Positions 20,904 to 32,846 of a DNA stretch of 64,000 bases are shown here, piece after piece (position 1 is the first letter of the stretch; every line of letters begins with the position of its first letter). The stretch spans positions 45,556,501 to 45,620,500 of the forward strand of contig CM032117.1 of NCBI GenBank assembly GCA_018894105.1, in the 5' to 3' direction. Source of the stretch: Jacaranda mimosifolia. Its lineage: Eukaryota > Streptophyta > Magnoliopsida > Lamiales > Bignoniaceae. The notes beneath the pieces are model-generated. The model saw only the letters and a program-made list of their open reading frames with translations. It did not search any database and had not been told where the DNA came from. Position numbers and translations under genes: made by a program.

Positions 20904-23510
20904 AAAAGTACACAGTTTTGCTAGTCATGTACTCAAGAACTGTGTTTATGTACTCAGTTTGCTAATGTTGTGTACTTATTTTTTGTGTTTATGTTCCTTG
21001 CTTTTTCTAAGGCCGAGATAAGGCTCAATTTGATGTGTGAAACAACACATAACACAGCTGACACGAAGAAACCATGGTTTGTTGAAGAAATGGTTTGGAT
21101 ACGCACATGTTGAAATGGTTTGGAACACAAACACCTACATCTAACCACTTACAATTTCATTTATAGTAGTATGGAATCGTTCATGGATGGTACCGAAAAT
21201 CCCTAATGTGCTGATAATGACATGTCATGGTCTTATGATCACGCAATGGCCAGATTAAGCTGAATTGAACTTGATCCTTTTTGTGCTGAGAATAATACCA
21301 AAAATCGTTGAAAAAGTACCCAGTTTTAGCAGTTATGTACTCCAAAACTGCATTTATGTGCTCAGTTTGCCAATGTTGTGTACTTATTTTTTGTGTTTAT
21401 GTACTTGCTTTTTCAAATATCAAGATGAGACTCAATTCGATGTATGCAATAATGCATAAGACATCCCAACGCGACAAAACCATGTTTTATTGAAGAAATG
21501 GTTTGGATACACACATGTTGAAATGGTTTGGAACACATACACCTACATCCAACCACTTACGGTCTCATTTATAGTAGTGTGAAACTGTTCATGGATGGTA
21601 CCAAAAATTCCTAATGTGCTGATAATGACATGCCATGGTCTTATGATCATGCAGTAGCCCGATTAGGCCGAATTGAACTTGATCCCTTATGTGCTGAGAA
21701 TGATACCAAAAATCGATGAAAAAGTTCCCAGTTTTGGCAACTATGTACTCCAGTACTGTGTTTATATACTTAGTTTGCCAATGTTGTGTATTCATTTTTC
21801 ATGTTTATGTACTTATTTTTTTCAAAGACTGAGATGAGGCTCAATTCGATGTGTGTAACAATGTATAAGACACCCTAACGCAATAAAACCGTAGTTTGTT
21901 GAAGAAATAGTTTGGGTAAGCATATATTGAAACAATTCGGAAGACATACACTTATATCCAACCACTTGCGCTCTCATTTCTAGTAGTGTGAAACTATTCA
22001 TGGATGGTACTAAAATTTTCTAGTGTGCTGATAATGACATGCCGTGGTCTTATGATCACGCAGTGGCCAAATTAGACCAAATTGAACTCAATCCCTTATG
22101 TGCCGAGAATGATACCAGAAATCAGCGAAAAAGTACCTAGTTGGCAGCTATGTACTCCAGTACTGCATTTATATACTCAGTTTTTATGTTTATATACTTG
22201 CTTTTTCAAAGGCCTAGATGAGCTCAATTCGATGCGTGCAACAACGTATAAGATACCCCGATGTGACAAAACTGTGGTTTGTTAAAGAAATAATTTGAAT
22301 TCACACATGTTGAAATGGTTTGGAACACAAACACCTACATTCAAACACTTGCACTTCTATTTATAGTAGTGTGAAATTGTTCATGGATGGTACCAAAAAT
22401 TCCTAATGTGCTGATAATGACACGCCATGATCTTATGACCATGCCATGGCTAGATTAGACTGAATTGAACTCAATCTCTTATGTGCCATGGATGATATCA
22501 GAAATTAGCGAAAAAATACCCAATTTTGGCTGTTCTATATTCTCGAACTACGCTTTTGTACTCAATTTGCCAATATTGTGTACTTAATCTTCGTGTATAT
22601 ATACTTGCTTTTTCAAAAGCCAAGATGAGAGTCAATTCAATGCATGCAACAACACATAAGACATGCCGACACGACAAAACCATAGTTTGTTGAAGAAATG
22701 GTCGTGATAGTACATGTTGAAATGGTTGGGAACTCAAATACCCATATCCAACTACTTGCGCTCTCATTTAGAGTTATATAAACTATTGATGCATGAGTCA
22801 AATGAATTCTTCTGACACCACCATGGAAAGCTAGTGAGCCTATCATGACTATGTGAGTCTTAAGACTAATATGCCATGATCCTATGACCAGGCAATGGCC
22901 AGATTAGGCCGAATTGAACTTGATCCCTTATGTGCCGAGATTAATACCAAAAATCGATGAAAAAGCACCCAGTTTTGACATCTATGTACTCCAAAACTGC
23001 ATTTATATACTTAATTTGTTAATATCGTGTACTTATTTTTCATGTTTATATACTTGCTTTCTCAAATGTTGGGATGAGGCTTAATTTGATGCGTACAACA
23101 ACACATAAGACACCCTGACGCAATAAAATCATGGTTTGTTGAAGAAATGATCATGATAGTATGTATTTAAATGGTTAGGAACTCAAACACTCACATCCAA
23201 CAACTTGCGCTCTCATTCAGAATGGTATATACAATTGATGCATGAGCCAAATATATCCTGACACCACCATGAAAAACTAGTGAACCTGTCATGATTATAT
23301 GAGTCATAGGACTAACATGCCGTGATCTTATGATCACACAATAGCCAGATTATGCTGAATTGAACTTGATCTCTTATGTGCTGAGAATAATATTGAAAAT
23401 TGATGAACGAGTACCCAATTTTGGCAGTTATGTACTCTACAACTGTATTTATGTACTTAATTTGTTAATGTTGTATACTTATTTTTTGTGTTTATGTACT
23501 TGCTTTTCTG
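20904..23510. repeat. tandem array of 408- and about 449-bp units inside the MULE
   Basis: The phrase AAAAAGTACCCAGTTTTGGC and its surroundings recur at about 20904, 21312, 21720, 22128, 22511, 22961 and 23408. Spacing is 408, 408, 408, 383, 450 and 447. Each unit contains TGTACTCC-A-ACTG, GTGTACTTATTTTT, a GATGCGTGCAACAACACATAAGAC-type block, GGTTTGTTGAAGAAATGG and CTTATGATCA. The last two complete units contain extra sequence (GACACCACCATG), defining a longer subfamily. Short frames recur in each unit, but substitutions do not respect codons, so it is not coding. Confidence 0.9.
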
Positions 23511-24196
23511 CGTTCATGCGTGTTGAGTTCTACTACTTATGTACTTATTTTGAGCTAATCTATAATGTATATATCTTTACCAGCATCTATTTATAAATAA
23601 ATTTCTAAATTATAATATAAATTGTAAACACCATCCATTCTAATAATCCAAATACATAAATTATAAATATTATCCAGTAAGAATGTTAGAAATACTGAAA
23701 TACAAAATAACAAAATAGACAATTCATCCAAATAATAACCATATGAACATCACCATTCTCCCCTAGAATACATTAAACCATGCTCATCAGTCAGAAGTTT
23801 TACAGCAATATGTGCTCGATATGCATCCATAGAATATTTATTTGCGCATGGCAAAAAATCCTTCGTGTTTTTTGCTTAACACTCAACTCAAAGACATACA
23901 TAAACTCCACAACCCAAGCCCTCATTTTGTTGACGACTAAAACGTATCTGCACTTCTTTTTGTGGCACAATATACCCAAAGTAGTATTTTAGGTATCTAG
24001 TCAAAAACTTAACCTGCAAAAGGATTTTTTTTACTTTTTATTCAAATACTTGGATGAATATATCACAAATATAAGCAAATTTACAAAAACTTTTGTTGTT
24101 GCTTTCTTCTGGAGAGACCGGGATGAGTTTATCTATATGAACTTCTTCTCAGTAGTGTCCAACACAAGAAGGAACTAGTGGAATTTTTGTACAGAA

Positions 24197-24437
24197 TATT
24201 GAATTGGGGATTTTGTGTACTACAATTCACAATTTAAATACTGAAAGTTTCAACTTTTGTACAAAAAAAACTGCACAACGTACTAATTTGGAGGTTTTGT
24301 GTACTACAAAGTCAGAATTAAAATACTGAAAAATTGAATTTTGCTACCAAAAAAACTGAAACATAATACTGAATTGGAGATTTATACTGCAAGTCACAAT
24401 TTAAATACTGAAAATTTGAATTTTGATACCGTATTAT
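24197..24437. repeat. three-copy 85-bp tandem repeat inside the MULE
   Basis: Units begin at 24197, 24281 and 24367. Each contains a variant of TACTGAATTGGGGATTTTG, then TCACAATTTAAATACTGAAA and a TACCAAAAAAACTG-like tail. Confidence 0.85.
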
Positions 24438-25312
24438 TTGAAAATAATACTAATCATATTAATTATGAATTTGCAGGAATGGATGCTTAAGAAATGATTA
24501 AACATGATGCAAACACATCGTATACATCATAAATTAGATAATATCCCTAAAATTTAGTTGCAAACAACTAATATACACAACACTTTATATGCATTATATA
24601 ATTACTAAATTCAGATAAATGATATTTGAAGCATACAACTAAAACAACAATTGAAGTATAAATTGACAATATTCAAGTACCAAAAAACTTATATTATGGG
24701 GTTTTTTTTAATAAAAGAAATGACTAACTGTGATGAATTGAGTATATCAAAATCAGGTCTAAAATAATTAAAATCAATATCAAACAAGAAGCAAACAAAG
24801 TAATGTACTGCATTTCTTTCTGTATTTCAATACAAAAATAGCAAAACAGAAATTTACACAACTTATCTCATAGGCTTTGCAATTGAGAGGCAAAAATAGA
24901 AACTTTCTAGCTACGACCACAAAAAGAATGGAGAGAAGTCAATCCCCAAACATGAAAGTGAAAGAGAAGCAGATTTTGTCACATAGTGTGAAAATAGCAA
25001 GCAGAGGGTCGTTGCAGCACCAGACGTCGAGTCTGCACAAATGGAGGGAATGGGAAGAGAAAAAATGCGAGGGAGTGGGAAGAGAAAATGTGAGTTGTGG
25101 GGGTAGTTATGTTAGTAACATTTTTGTTAGTGGGAAAGTGGAGGGATTTTTGTCATTTTCAATTTAAGTTAGGGCTTTTTTGTTTTGTTCATTCAAGTGG
25201 GGAGTGAACTCAAAACTAAAGCTGCAAATGGGGAGTTAAAATAGAAAAAAAGGTGAATGGGTACTGGATCCTAGTATGAAAGTTGATTTGGGGATTTTAA
25301 GCCAATTAACGC
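24438..25312. other. right end of the MULE, non-coding
   Basis: AT-rich sequence up to the right TIR. A 96-codon frame at 24877-25167 overlaps the terminal region and has no recognisable domain, so it is not called. Confidence 0.6.
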
Positions 25313-25321
25313 TTGTAACAA

Positions 25322-26175
25322 CACTTTATTTTGAGTGTTTTGAAAAAATATTTTGAAATTTTTAAAAATAGAATTGAAAAATATGATGTTTGTTTAATAT
25401 TGCGTGTGATGATGGTTACAAATTGTTTTATTTTGTAAAAATTATAATTCTATTTTACTAATTACTATTTTTTACTGTAAATATCCATTATTGGCTTTTT
25501 GTGGTTAGTGATGTGTAAATATGAATTTGTATTAATATTTTTATACATGTATAATTTTATGTGTGATAATACATGTGTGTGTGTGTGTGTATAGATATAC
25601 ACATAATAATTTTGTTTACTTCCGAGAATAGGTAAAGAGGAATTTTTAGAATATTTTGAAAAATTATTTCTCTGAGTGTGTATATATATAATTATTATGT
25701 TTATTTTGGAGAATGGGTAAAGGAGTATTTTTAGAATATTTTGGAAATTTATTTCTTTTTGTTATGAGATTTTTATTTTTCAATATAAAATATTTTGAAA
25801 AAAATGAAACAAGTTGTTAGTCTTTCCACTTCCAAATGTTATCATAATATCACTTGTTTCATTAATAACATTCAAATAAAAAAAAAATGAGACTTCTATA
25901 AATATATTTCATAAATAATATTCTTCTACAACCCAAAATTTTCAAATTTCAATATCTTTTTCCAAGTTTTAATTTGATATGCATCAACTTCAAGCCTGCA
26001 TATTTTGGGAATCTGATTTCTCGGTCATAGGACCTTGAGTTCATATGAAAATTGTTTATAATAATATTATAATAGTATTATACTATTATCCGATGTTAAA
26101 TTGTAGAAATTTGAATTTGCCGCTTGATAAAATTCATTAGTACTGTCCAATATGTATACACATATAGGCATAACA
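25322..26175. other. AT-rich spacer with TG microsatellite and 85-bp duplication
   Basis: No gene was seen. A (TG)n tract spans 25574-25590. The block at 25603-25672 recurs at about 25688-25757 (shared GGTAAAG-GGA and TTTTTAGAATATTTTG). Confidence 0.7.
25603..25757. repeat. two-copy direct repeat, offset about 85 bp
   Basis: Both copies share AATAGGTAAAGAGGAATTTT/AATGGGTAAAGGAGTATTTT followed by TAGAATATTTTG. Confidence 0.75.
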
Positions 26176-27308
26176 AATCTTTCCTTTTCCTTTTTTCTTT
26201 TTTTTTTTTGTTTGTTTTTTCCAAATTAAACCGCATTATGCGGGGTTGAGGTGATGACCCTTACCTGTGCATTAATCTGAAAAAACCATTACAATGATGT
26301 TTACAAGATGATCAATGAAAGCCAAAAATGGGTAGGAAAATCCTCAACATCAATGTAAGGCAAGCCTAACTATATCTGTACAACTATACAGTAGGCTGTC
26401 AAAAGGAAATTGAAAAGGACAAAACAAGGGAACCAAACTGCCAGCTCCACAATCATTTTAGCCATATGTATGGTAATTCAAGTTCCTCCATTCTGATCAT
26501 GCGCCTCAATTTCATTGACAATTGGCCAGGTTCCAAGACTACTCCTTGCTCCGTTTTTGCTGCATGTTTTGCTAAATCATCAGCCACCTGATTCCCTTCT
26601 CTAAAAATGTGACCAAATCTGACTGACATGTCCCTGGTGTGGTTCTTGATGCTGCTAATGAGATTGGCAAAAGTTCAGTGGTGTTGTTGAGCTTCAAGGA
26701 TTAAATGAATGGCAACTTTAGCATCCAACTCAACAAGAATGTTGGATATCTCCTTCGCAGCACATAGGTCAAGCCAAGTTTAACCACATAAAGTTCAGCA
26801 TAGAGGTTGTTAGCAACTCCTAGAAGCTGGTAGAAAGCAAAATTAACTCCCCCATTATCATACCTCAAAATGCCTCCAGCTCCAGCTATCCCCGGGCTTC
26901 CCAAAACAGAGCTATCTGTGTTTAATTTTACAGTGCAGGCGGTGGTTTTTCCTATTTAAAACCTTGCAGAACCGTCTCAGTGGTGTAGAAAACCACATGT
27001 CAAACTAGGCAGCAACTATTCTGTCTCCCAGCCAATATTTATCCTTGAATAACCCAACTTCCACAGCCACAAAAATATAGTGGTTAACCCTCCAAATGAC
27101 CCTTTTGGCCGAAGCAGCCAATTGTTTGTGTCTGTAATCATTTCTGCTGCACCAAACAAACCACAAGACAAAGGCAGGGAAGATGAATCTAATGTGAATT
27201 TTACCTTCTGGGGGGGCAATATTCCTTCCTGCCCACTAACAGGGAACAAATACTATTGGATCTGGGCATCTGATAATCAAACATTTGGCTGAAATAGTTC
27301 CAGAGTCC
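26176..27308 (-). pseudogene. L1-type LINE, 3' part (RNase H-like end and poly(A))
   Basis: The minus strand reads LWNYFSQMFDYQMPRSN at its beginning, then FVLWFVWCSRNDYRHKQ and KDKYWLGDR. After that comes the RNase H-like domain KLNTDSSVLGSPGIAGAGGILR...NNLYAELYVVKLGL, with later parts in another frame (NILVELDAKVAIHLI-like, GHIFREGNQVADDLAKHA). These are hallmarks of the C-terminus of plant L1 ORF2. The plus-strand T-run at about 26187-26220 is the poly(A) tail seen from the other side. Several frameshifts make it inactive. The missing upstream part continues at 31669-31866 on the far side of the hAT element. Confidence 0.8.
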
Positions 27309-30300
27309 ATGGTTCGCAGGAACGGTCGCGGGGAACGGAACGGAGGTTGAGGTTCCAGTTCCATTGCAATGTCGCGGAACAGTCACGGGGGTTCCACATA
27401 TTTTTGTTGTTAAATTATTCAAAAAATTCAAATAAATTATAAAAATATGAAAACATTTAAAACTCTATTTCTTGCTTATATAAAGTAATTATCATAATTT
27501 TGGATATCACAAATTATTGTTACAGACTACATTAGATTAGCGAAGCTCATACATATTAAAAAAGCTATTGTACAATATAATAAAGATAAAAATAATTATA
27601 ACAAAAATTAATTTATTACTAGTACCATGTGGAGTGACGAGGGGGTGCAAAATCATTATTATCTGTCTCAAAAGGATTATGAAACTGGCTAGATGAGTGA
27701 CCCTCCATGTGGGGATAAAATGAAGAATAGGTACCAGAAGGTCCAGGTCGAGGATTTGCAAATTGGTTAGATGAATCATAACCAAAATAATGTGATGAGA
27801 AAGGATTATAAGATGGTTGTGCATATGGCAGTGACTCATCGCCATGATGACAGTATTCAAATCCCTGATAACCAATGTTGTTATTACTCAAAGAAGATTC
27901 ATAACCATGTCCACGATGTCCAATGCTTCTGGAAGAAAAATGATCATGATATCTATCGCGCGCATATTTAGAGAATCCTTCCAACTGACTATGTCTGCCA
28001 CTAGTATTGCTCGATCCATGATCAAATTCACGATATCCATAATCAGTGCTATTGAAGGATGAAGAATCATAATATCTATTTTGTCTTCCAATAGAACTAT
28101 CATGGCTTCTATCATCATAAGGACGAGAGTTGGTGCGAGAGGACAAATTACTTCTATAGTGGCTTTGCACATTATCAAAATACTCCCTAGGCCACATTTG
28201 TTGGTATTTTCCTAGGCCCAAACTTTGCATATGCTCATCAACACTTCTATATCCTCTTCTAAATGTTCTACCGGGATGGGAATGATCATCAGCGCTTGAC
28301 AAGTCGGCCAAAAAACGGCATTTCTCCTCTATTCCTGGATGATAACCATGGTCCGTATCTTGAGTTGCATAATAATTTTCATCTCCTTGTGCCCACGACA
28401 TCCCAATGTTATAATGACTATCATGATAGTCTTGACTACTTGTATCAACATGTCTTTCACCACCACCACCACCATGTGATGGTTGATCATCATTCCCATC
28501 ATCACTGTCACTGGTTTCATCACTATCATCACCTTCATGATTTACTTGAACATTTTTTCCATTTTGCTGTCTTGATAGTGCATCCACGGTTTTCTTTTTG
28601 GCACCCCTTAGAGCTTTAATTGTCAAATTATCTTCTTCTTCCTCCAGTTCTGCATTTAACTACTCTGTATCATCTGGTAGTAGAGGTGCCTCATTCTCTC
28701 GAGTTCACTAATCCAAAATGTCATTATCATGGAATATTTGATTAAGATCAATAGGAAGATCATAATCATTATCCTCTTTCTTATATTAAATGTTTTGCAT
28801 CCTGAGTCGCATATTATAGTGGACATAAACTAACTTGTGCAGCTTTGCCGTAGCCAAACGATTGCGAAGTTTTGTGTGTATTAATGACCATGTGCTCCAA
28901 TTCCTTTCACAACCAGTAGATGTGCATGTTTGGCTTAGGACTTTGATAGCAATTTTTCAAAGGTGAGGAGCTTCATCACCATAATTAATCCACCATTCAG
29001 CTAATACAAAATATTTAAAAAAAATCACAATAATTTTGATGATGCAGAAAAGATTATGATTATGATAACACCTAATCAACAATAAAAAATACCTGGTAAA
29101 GTGCTTTTTGTTGCTCTCCTCGCAAGAGGAGACCCAAACTCTCCTATCTTATCATGGAATAACTTAATCTAATAACAAACATTAAAAAAAAATTGTTATA
29201 CTTGACAAAGTAAATATTTATAAAAATGTCAAATAATTGTGCTTACCTCATTGAGAGCTTGAGCTTGTGCTTCTAGGTCAGGTTCAAGCCTTTTGATTAC
29301 AACTTAAAGCCCTTGCCTCACCTCATCAGTATACACACAAGTTCCAGAATATTGAAGTATGGGGTTCAAAAAATATGCTGAAGTATATATTTATGTATAA
29401 TTATTAGTTATATATAACTACACTTAAATGAAAAACAAATATTTAAACGATAGATGCTATTTACCTGCAGTATGTAAGTGCTTGTGCAATTATCTATACC
29501 ATCGCTCGTCAATAATATCCTAATAATTTTTCCAATCCTTATTTGCCTCCTTTATTGCGAGCTTCGCTCTGTCCCTGCCTTCAATATAATAGCCAATGTG
29601 GGTTTTGTATCTTGATCTACAAGTTTTAGAACTCTCACAAGTTGCTCCATAACAGATTGGATTTCTCGCGCCCCTTTCCAAAATTTTAGATCCATTATAA
29701 TTTTGTACACATTGTCTGCATCTTTTCGTCTTCTAGAATTATATTCTTCCCACTCTGATGCGGTGCATAATTTTTTCAAATCTGATTGGTGTCGGATAAG
29801 GCTTTCAATGGCGATAAATTCAATAGCAAATCTCGTGATGCCCGGTCTCAATAATTCTCTATCATTTGTATATATTTTCATAAGATTCACAAGTTTATCA
29901 CTATTGTAGATAAAACTTGTGATATGTTTTGCCCTTTCCATATATTTCTTAACTTTGGTCATCTTCCAAATATCTTCTAACATCAGGTCAATACAATGTG
30001 CTGCGCACAGTGACCAAAACAGATGTGGCCTTTCCAACATCAGAGCTTCACCAGCTGCTTTATTTGCACTTTCACTATCGGTAACTACATGTACAACATT
30101 TTTCTCCCCCACCTCATCAATTAGTTTATTCAAAAGACAGAGGATATAGTCAACTGTCTTTCTTTTATTGGTACAGTCTACTGAGGAATGAAATATCAGT
30201 TGACGATCACAATATATCATGAAATTTATGATGGGATGTTTATTACCGGTGCTCCAACCATCAGACATAATTGTGCACCCATACTCTGGCCATTTCATCT

Positions 30301-31668
30301 TTAAGGTATTTATGTACCCATCAATTTCTTCCATTTCCTCATCTAAATAAATCCCACCAATTTGGCGTCCCGAAGGCCCTTTTATTCCTGGCCCTACCTC
30401 AGCAATAGTATTAATCATGGATTGATAATAAGGGCTGCTATCAGCCACATGAAATGGGATAGCATTGAATAAAAACCACTTCGAAATAGACTTACCAACT
30501 TCTTTAACCTTTTGGGGCGCAAACCAATTTTTTATACTTTTTTGTTTTGATGGAAACATAGAAGGATTAATCCCACCTAAAGGCTTATTGCCTCTCTCTT
30601 TCATGCTAAAACTACGCGGCATTTCTCTCTTTGTACCTGTTGCTGGCCCTTGAGATGAACCAACACCAGAGTGCCCTATAATTACAAAAAATGAAGTTCA
30701 TATAAGTGTTCATATAAATATATAAGGCATATTATAAATTAATATTGGACATACCATAACCATAGCGACGGTGCATATCTTCTTCATAACTAGCCATTTT
30801 ACGACTTTCTCTCATAGCATTCCTCATTGCTTTATTTCCATTTGGGACAAGCCTTTTTCATTGATATAGCGACTGCGAAATTCATTTTCATCTCCACTAC
30901 TATTTTTGCTATCAAGTGCATATCTATCCATGGTTTTTTCTCAAATTGCACTTATAGCTGCTTCTTTCTTCTTCTTTTTTTTTTCATTACATCTCTAGCA
31001 ATTTTAGATTCTTGAAGATGTTTTTGGAGCATTTGTGATATGTTTTTAGGGGCTTTTATACATGGCTCCACATTTCCCGACACATGTGCAACATGTTGTT
31101 TTAATCTTGTTATTCCGCCATTGATAACTTTGCTGCAATATTTGCATTTTATATTTTTCCGACCATCACCTATAGGATCACCAAAATCCCAACCAACATC
31201 TCATTTTGGAGCCATCCTAAAATATACACAAAATAAAACATTAGTAACAATATTAATAAAATGTTAGAACAAAATAAAGACAAATATAACATCTAACTAA
31301 ATAATTCTAACAATCTCATTTGAATAATTATAAATATAATAATATTTAAAATTTGAAAGAAAAAAAAAGAAGTAATTAAATAAGCATACCTATCACCTTT
31401 CAGGACACCAAGATAAGAAGCCTTAGACAATCAATATTTTTGTGTAATTATAAATGCAATGGTTTTTATCGTGAAGGAATGAAATTTTTATGCTACAAGC
31501 TTGATGCATAATGGTTTGTGATGAACCGATTTTATAGGCATAGCACCTTCAATTTCAATAATTGAAAATAATATATATTTTTTAATAAACGTAAAATTAT
31601 TGAGGTAAAATTATTGAGGCTAAAAAATTTATAGCTTTCTGATTGAAGATTCTTTGACATGCCAAATT
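27309..31668 (-). mobile_element. hAT transposon inserted in a LINE
   Basis: Its left limit is where LINE sequence stops and GGTTCGCAGGAACGGTCGCG starts. This GGAACGG-rich subterminal block recalls hAT ends. The right limit is where LINE sequence resumes at 31669. The interior encodes a hAT transposase on the minus strand. No clear inverted terminus was found on the right, and an 8-bp duplication could not be established, so one end is probably eroded. 31216-31668 is AT-rich and non-coding, presumably the 5' end of the element. Confidence 0.6.
27619..31215 (-). pseudogene. hAT transposase (BED finger, DUF659, hAT dimerisation)
   Basis: Read on the minus strand. From 31215, MAPK then a stop, then GWDFGDPIGDGRKNIKCKYC and LKQHVAHVSG, a BED zinc finger. 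A 79-bp intron (30676-30754, GT...AG) leads into a 356-codon open stretch (30622-29552) with DUF659 features (MPRSFSMKERGN, FHVADSSPYYQSM, MSDGWSTGNKHPIINFM, HVVTDSESANKAAG, LCAAHCIDLMLEDI). Further exons follow after frame breaks, ending in the hAT dimerisation region near 28800-29000 (SQTCTSTGCERNWSTWSLIH). Two stops then precede an open 335-codon tail. It would excise and insert DNA in the nucleus. The BED stop, a shift in a lysine run near 30970 and C-terminal stops make it inactive, though large parts remain open. Confidence 0.85.
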
Positions 31669-31866
31669 ACCATTCTGCAAGGGGGCAAGAGAGGAAGAGG
31701 TGTTGAGCACTCTCAGCAGGAGGGCAGAACGCACATTTGGAGGCAAGCATAATTCCTTTCCTTTCTTTCCTTTCCTTTGTAACATTTCCTCAACAGGAAT
31801 AAGGTCATAAATGAGTAGCCAAAGGAATATAGATATAGTAGGGGTAAACACAGAATTCCAATAGTA
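31669..31866 (-). pseudogene. L1-type LINE, upstream half of the split copy
   Basis: The minus strand encodes YYWNSVFTPTISIFLWLLIY, DLIPVEEMLQRKG and, in the next frame, CAFCPPAESAQHLFLSCPLA, the zinc-binding zf-RVT module at the end of plant L1 ORF2. The protein runs on naturally into LWNYFSQMF at 27308. Confidence 0.75.
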
Positions 31867-32430
31867 GGCTAAAGGATGAAGATAAATAAAATCAGTTTAC
31901 AACAAATTATATTAAAAAATATTTTCAATCTTATCTCCAACTGTTGAGCAAATCCACTGTTCTGAATCTTATCTTTAATTGTTGAACAAATTCATCACTC
32001 CCCCTTAAGTTGGCGCATGTAGATTCGCAATGTCCAATTTGGCTAATAGGGATTCAAATTTGTGCTTGCCCAATGCTTTGGTAAACATGTCCACTAATTA
32101 AGCTTCAGTTCAAATTTTCTTTAGCATTGTCTCACCAAATTGAACCCTTTCTTTGACAAAATAGCGATCCATCTCAATGTACTTCATTCTTTTATAAAAC
32201 AGCAAATTCATAGCTATATGCAAGTTTGCCTGATTATAACAAAATAATTTGGTCGCTACAATTTGAGGTGCTCGAAACTCTACTAACAACCAACGTTGCC
32301 TCAGTACTTCTCTTACAGTCGTAGCCACTGCCCATATTCTGCCTCAGCTGAAGATTTTGCCACAACTGTTTGCTTTTTGATTTTTCATAAAACTGTTGAA
32401 TCCCATAGAGTAATTAAATATCCCATACAA
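31867..32430 (-). pseudogene. Copia RNase H with polypurine tract and 3' LTR start
   Basis: The minus strand reads KKQTVVAKSSAEAEY, then in shifted frames TVREVLRQRWLLVEF, LFCYNQANLHIAMN and EMDRYFVKERVQFGE, the Copia RNase H end. TTAAGGGGGAG (about 31998-32006) is a polypurine tract, and TGATGAATTTGTTCAAC directly after it is an LTR start. The LTR piece continues only to about 31867, where LINE sequence takes over. Confidence 0.75.
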
Positions 32431-32436
32431 GAATTG

Positions 32437-32812
32437 ATGAGACATGCTACTTTTGCATGGGACATCTCAAAAAGCTTGTGCAAATTTTGTTTGATTTAGT
32501 AGGGTGTAAGGATCATATCATCTACAATAAGGGGACATTACAGCTACAAGATATAATATATATGGACCCTATGGATACACTCAATGATTGTAATGTTTAG
32601 GATGCATGGGTCCTGAGATTAACAAAGAATTAGACTACGATATAGTTATAAGCAGAGGCATTGCTCCAAATATATCCTTGTCCTAATTCCAATCATCGGA
32701 TAATGTGCGGATATGCCGATTAAAGTTTGCCAGTACCATTCTTCTTTTACCTTCACTTCTTCCGTGCTTCTTCGTCTTTCTGAATCCTTAAAGTGTTTCA
32801 TTTCCCCCATTC

Positions 32813-32846
<34 letters not shown>

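Larger units (their letters stand above)
19374..25312. mobile_element. MULE (5.9 kb) with 9-bp TSD, internally expanded by tandem repeats
   Basis: TTGTAACAA flanks both ends directly (19365-19373 and 25313-25321). The left end GGATAACTTATTTATAAATCC and the right end GCGTTAATTGGCTTAAAATCC (other strand) begin inverted repeats that can be followed for about 90 bp (CCCACTTTCACT against AATCAACTTTCAT; ATCCACCTTTTT against ATTCACCTTTTT). The interior holds a short broken coding remnant near the left end, a large tandem array (20904-23510), a smaller array (24197-24437), and AT-rich sequence. No transposase catalytic core is recognisable, so it is non-autonomous. Confidence 0.8.

Noticed and set aside
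20904..23510. Recurring 60-90-codon frames in the 408-bp array
   Set aside because: They recur only because the DNA recurs. Frame and length vary between units and substitutions are not biased to third positions.
20904..23510. CRISPR-like array
   Set aside because: Units are long, diverged and contiguous without unique spacers, and the DNA is plant nuclear in character.
24877..25167. 96-codon frame near the right MULE end
   Set aside because: It overlaps the terminal inverted region and shows no domain. Composition is Lys/Ser/Glu-rich and unremarkable.
27309..31668. 8-bp hAT target duplication
   Set aside because: The best candidates (GAGTCCAT on the left, ATTACCAT on the right) match at only half the positions.
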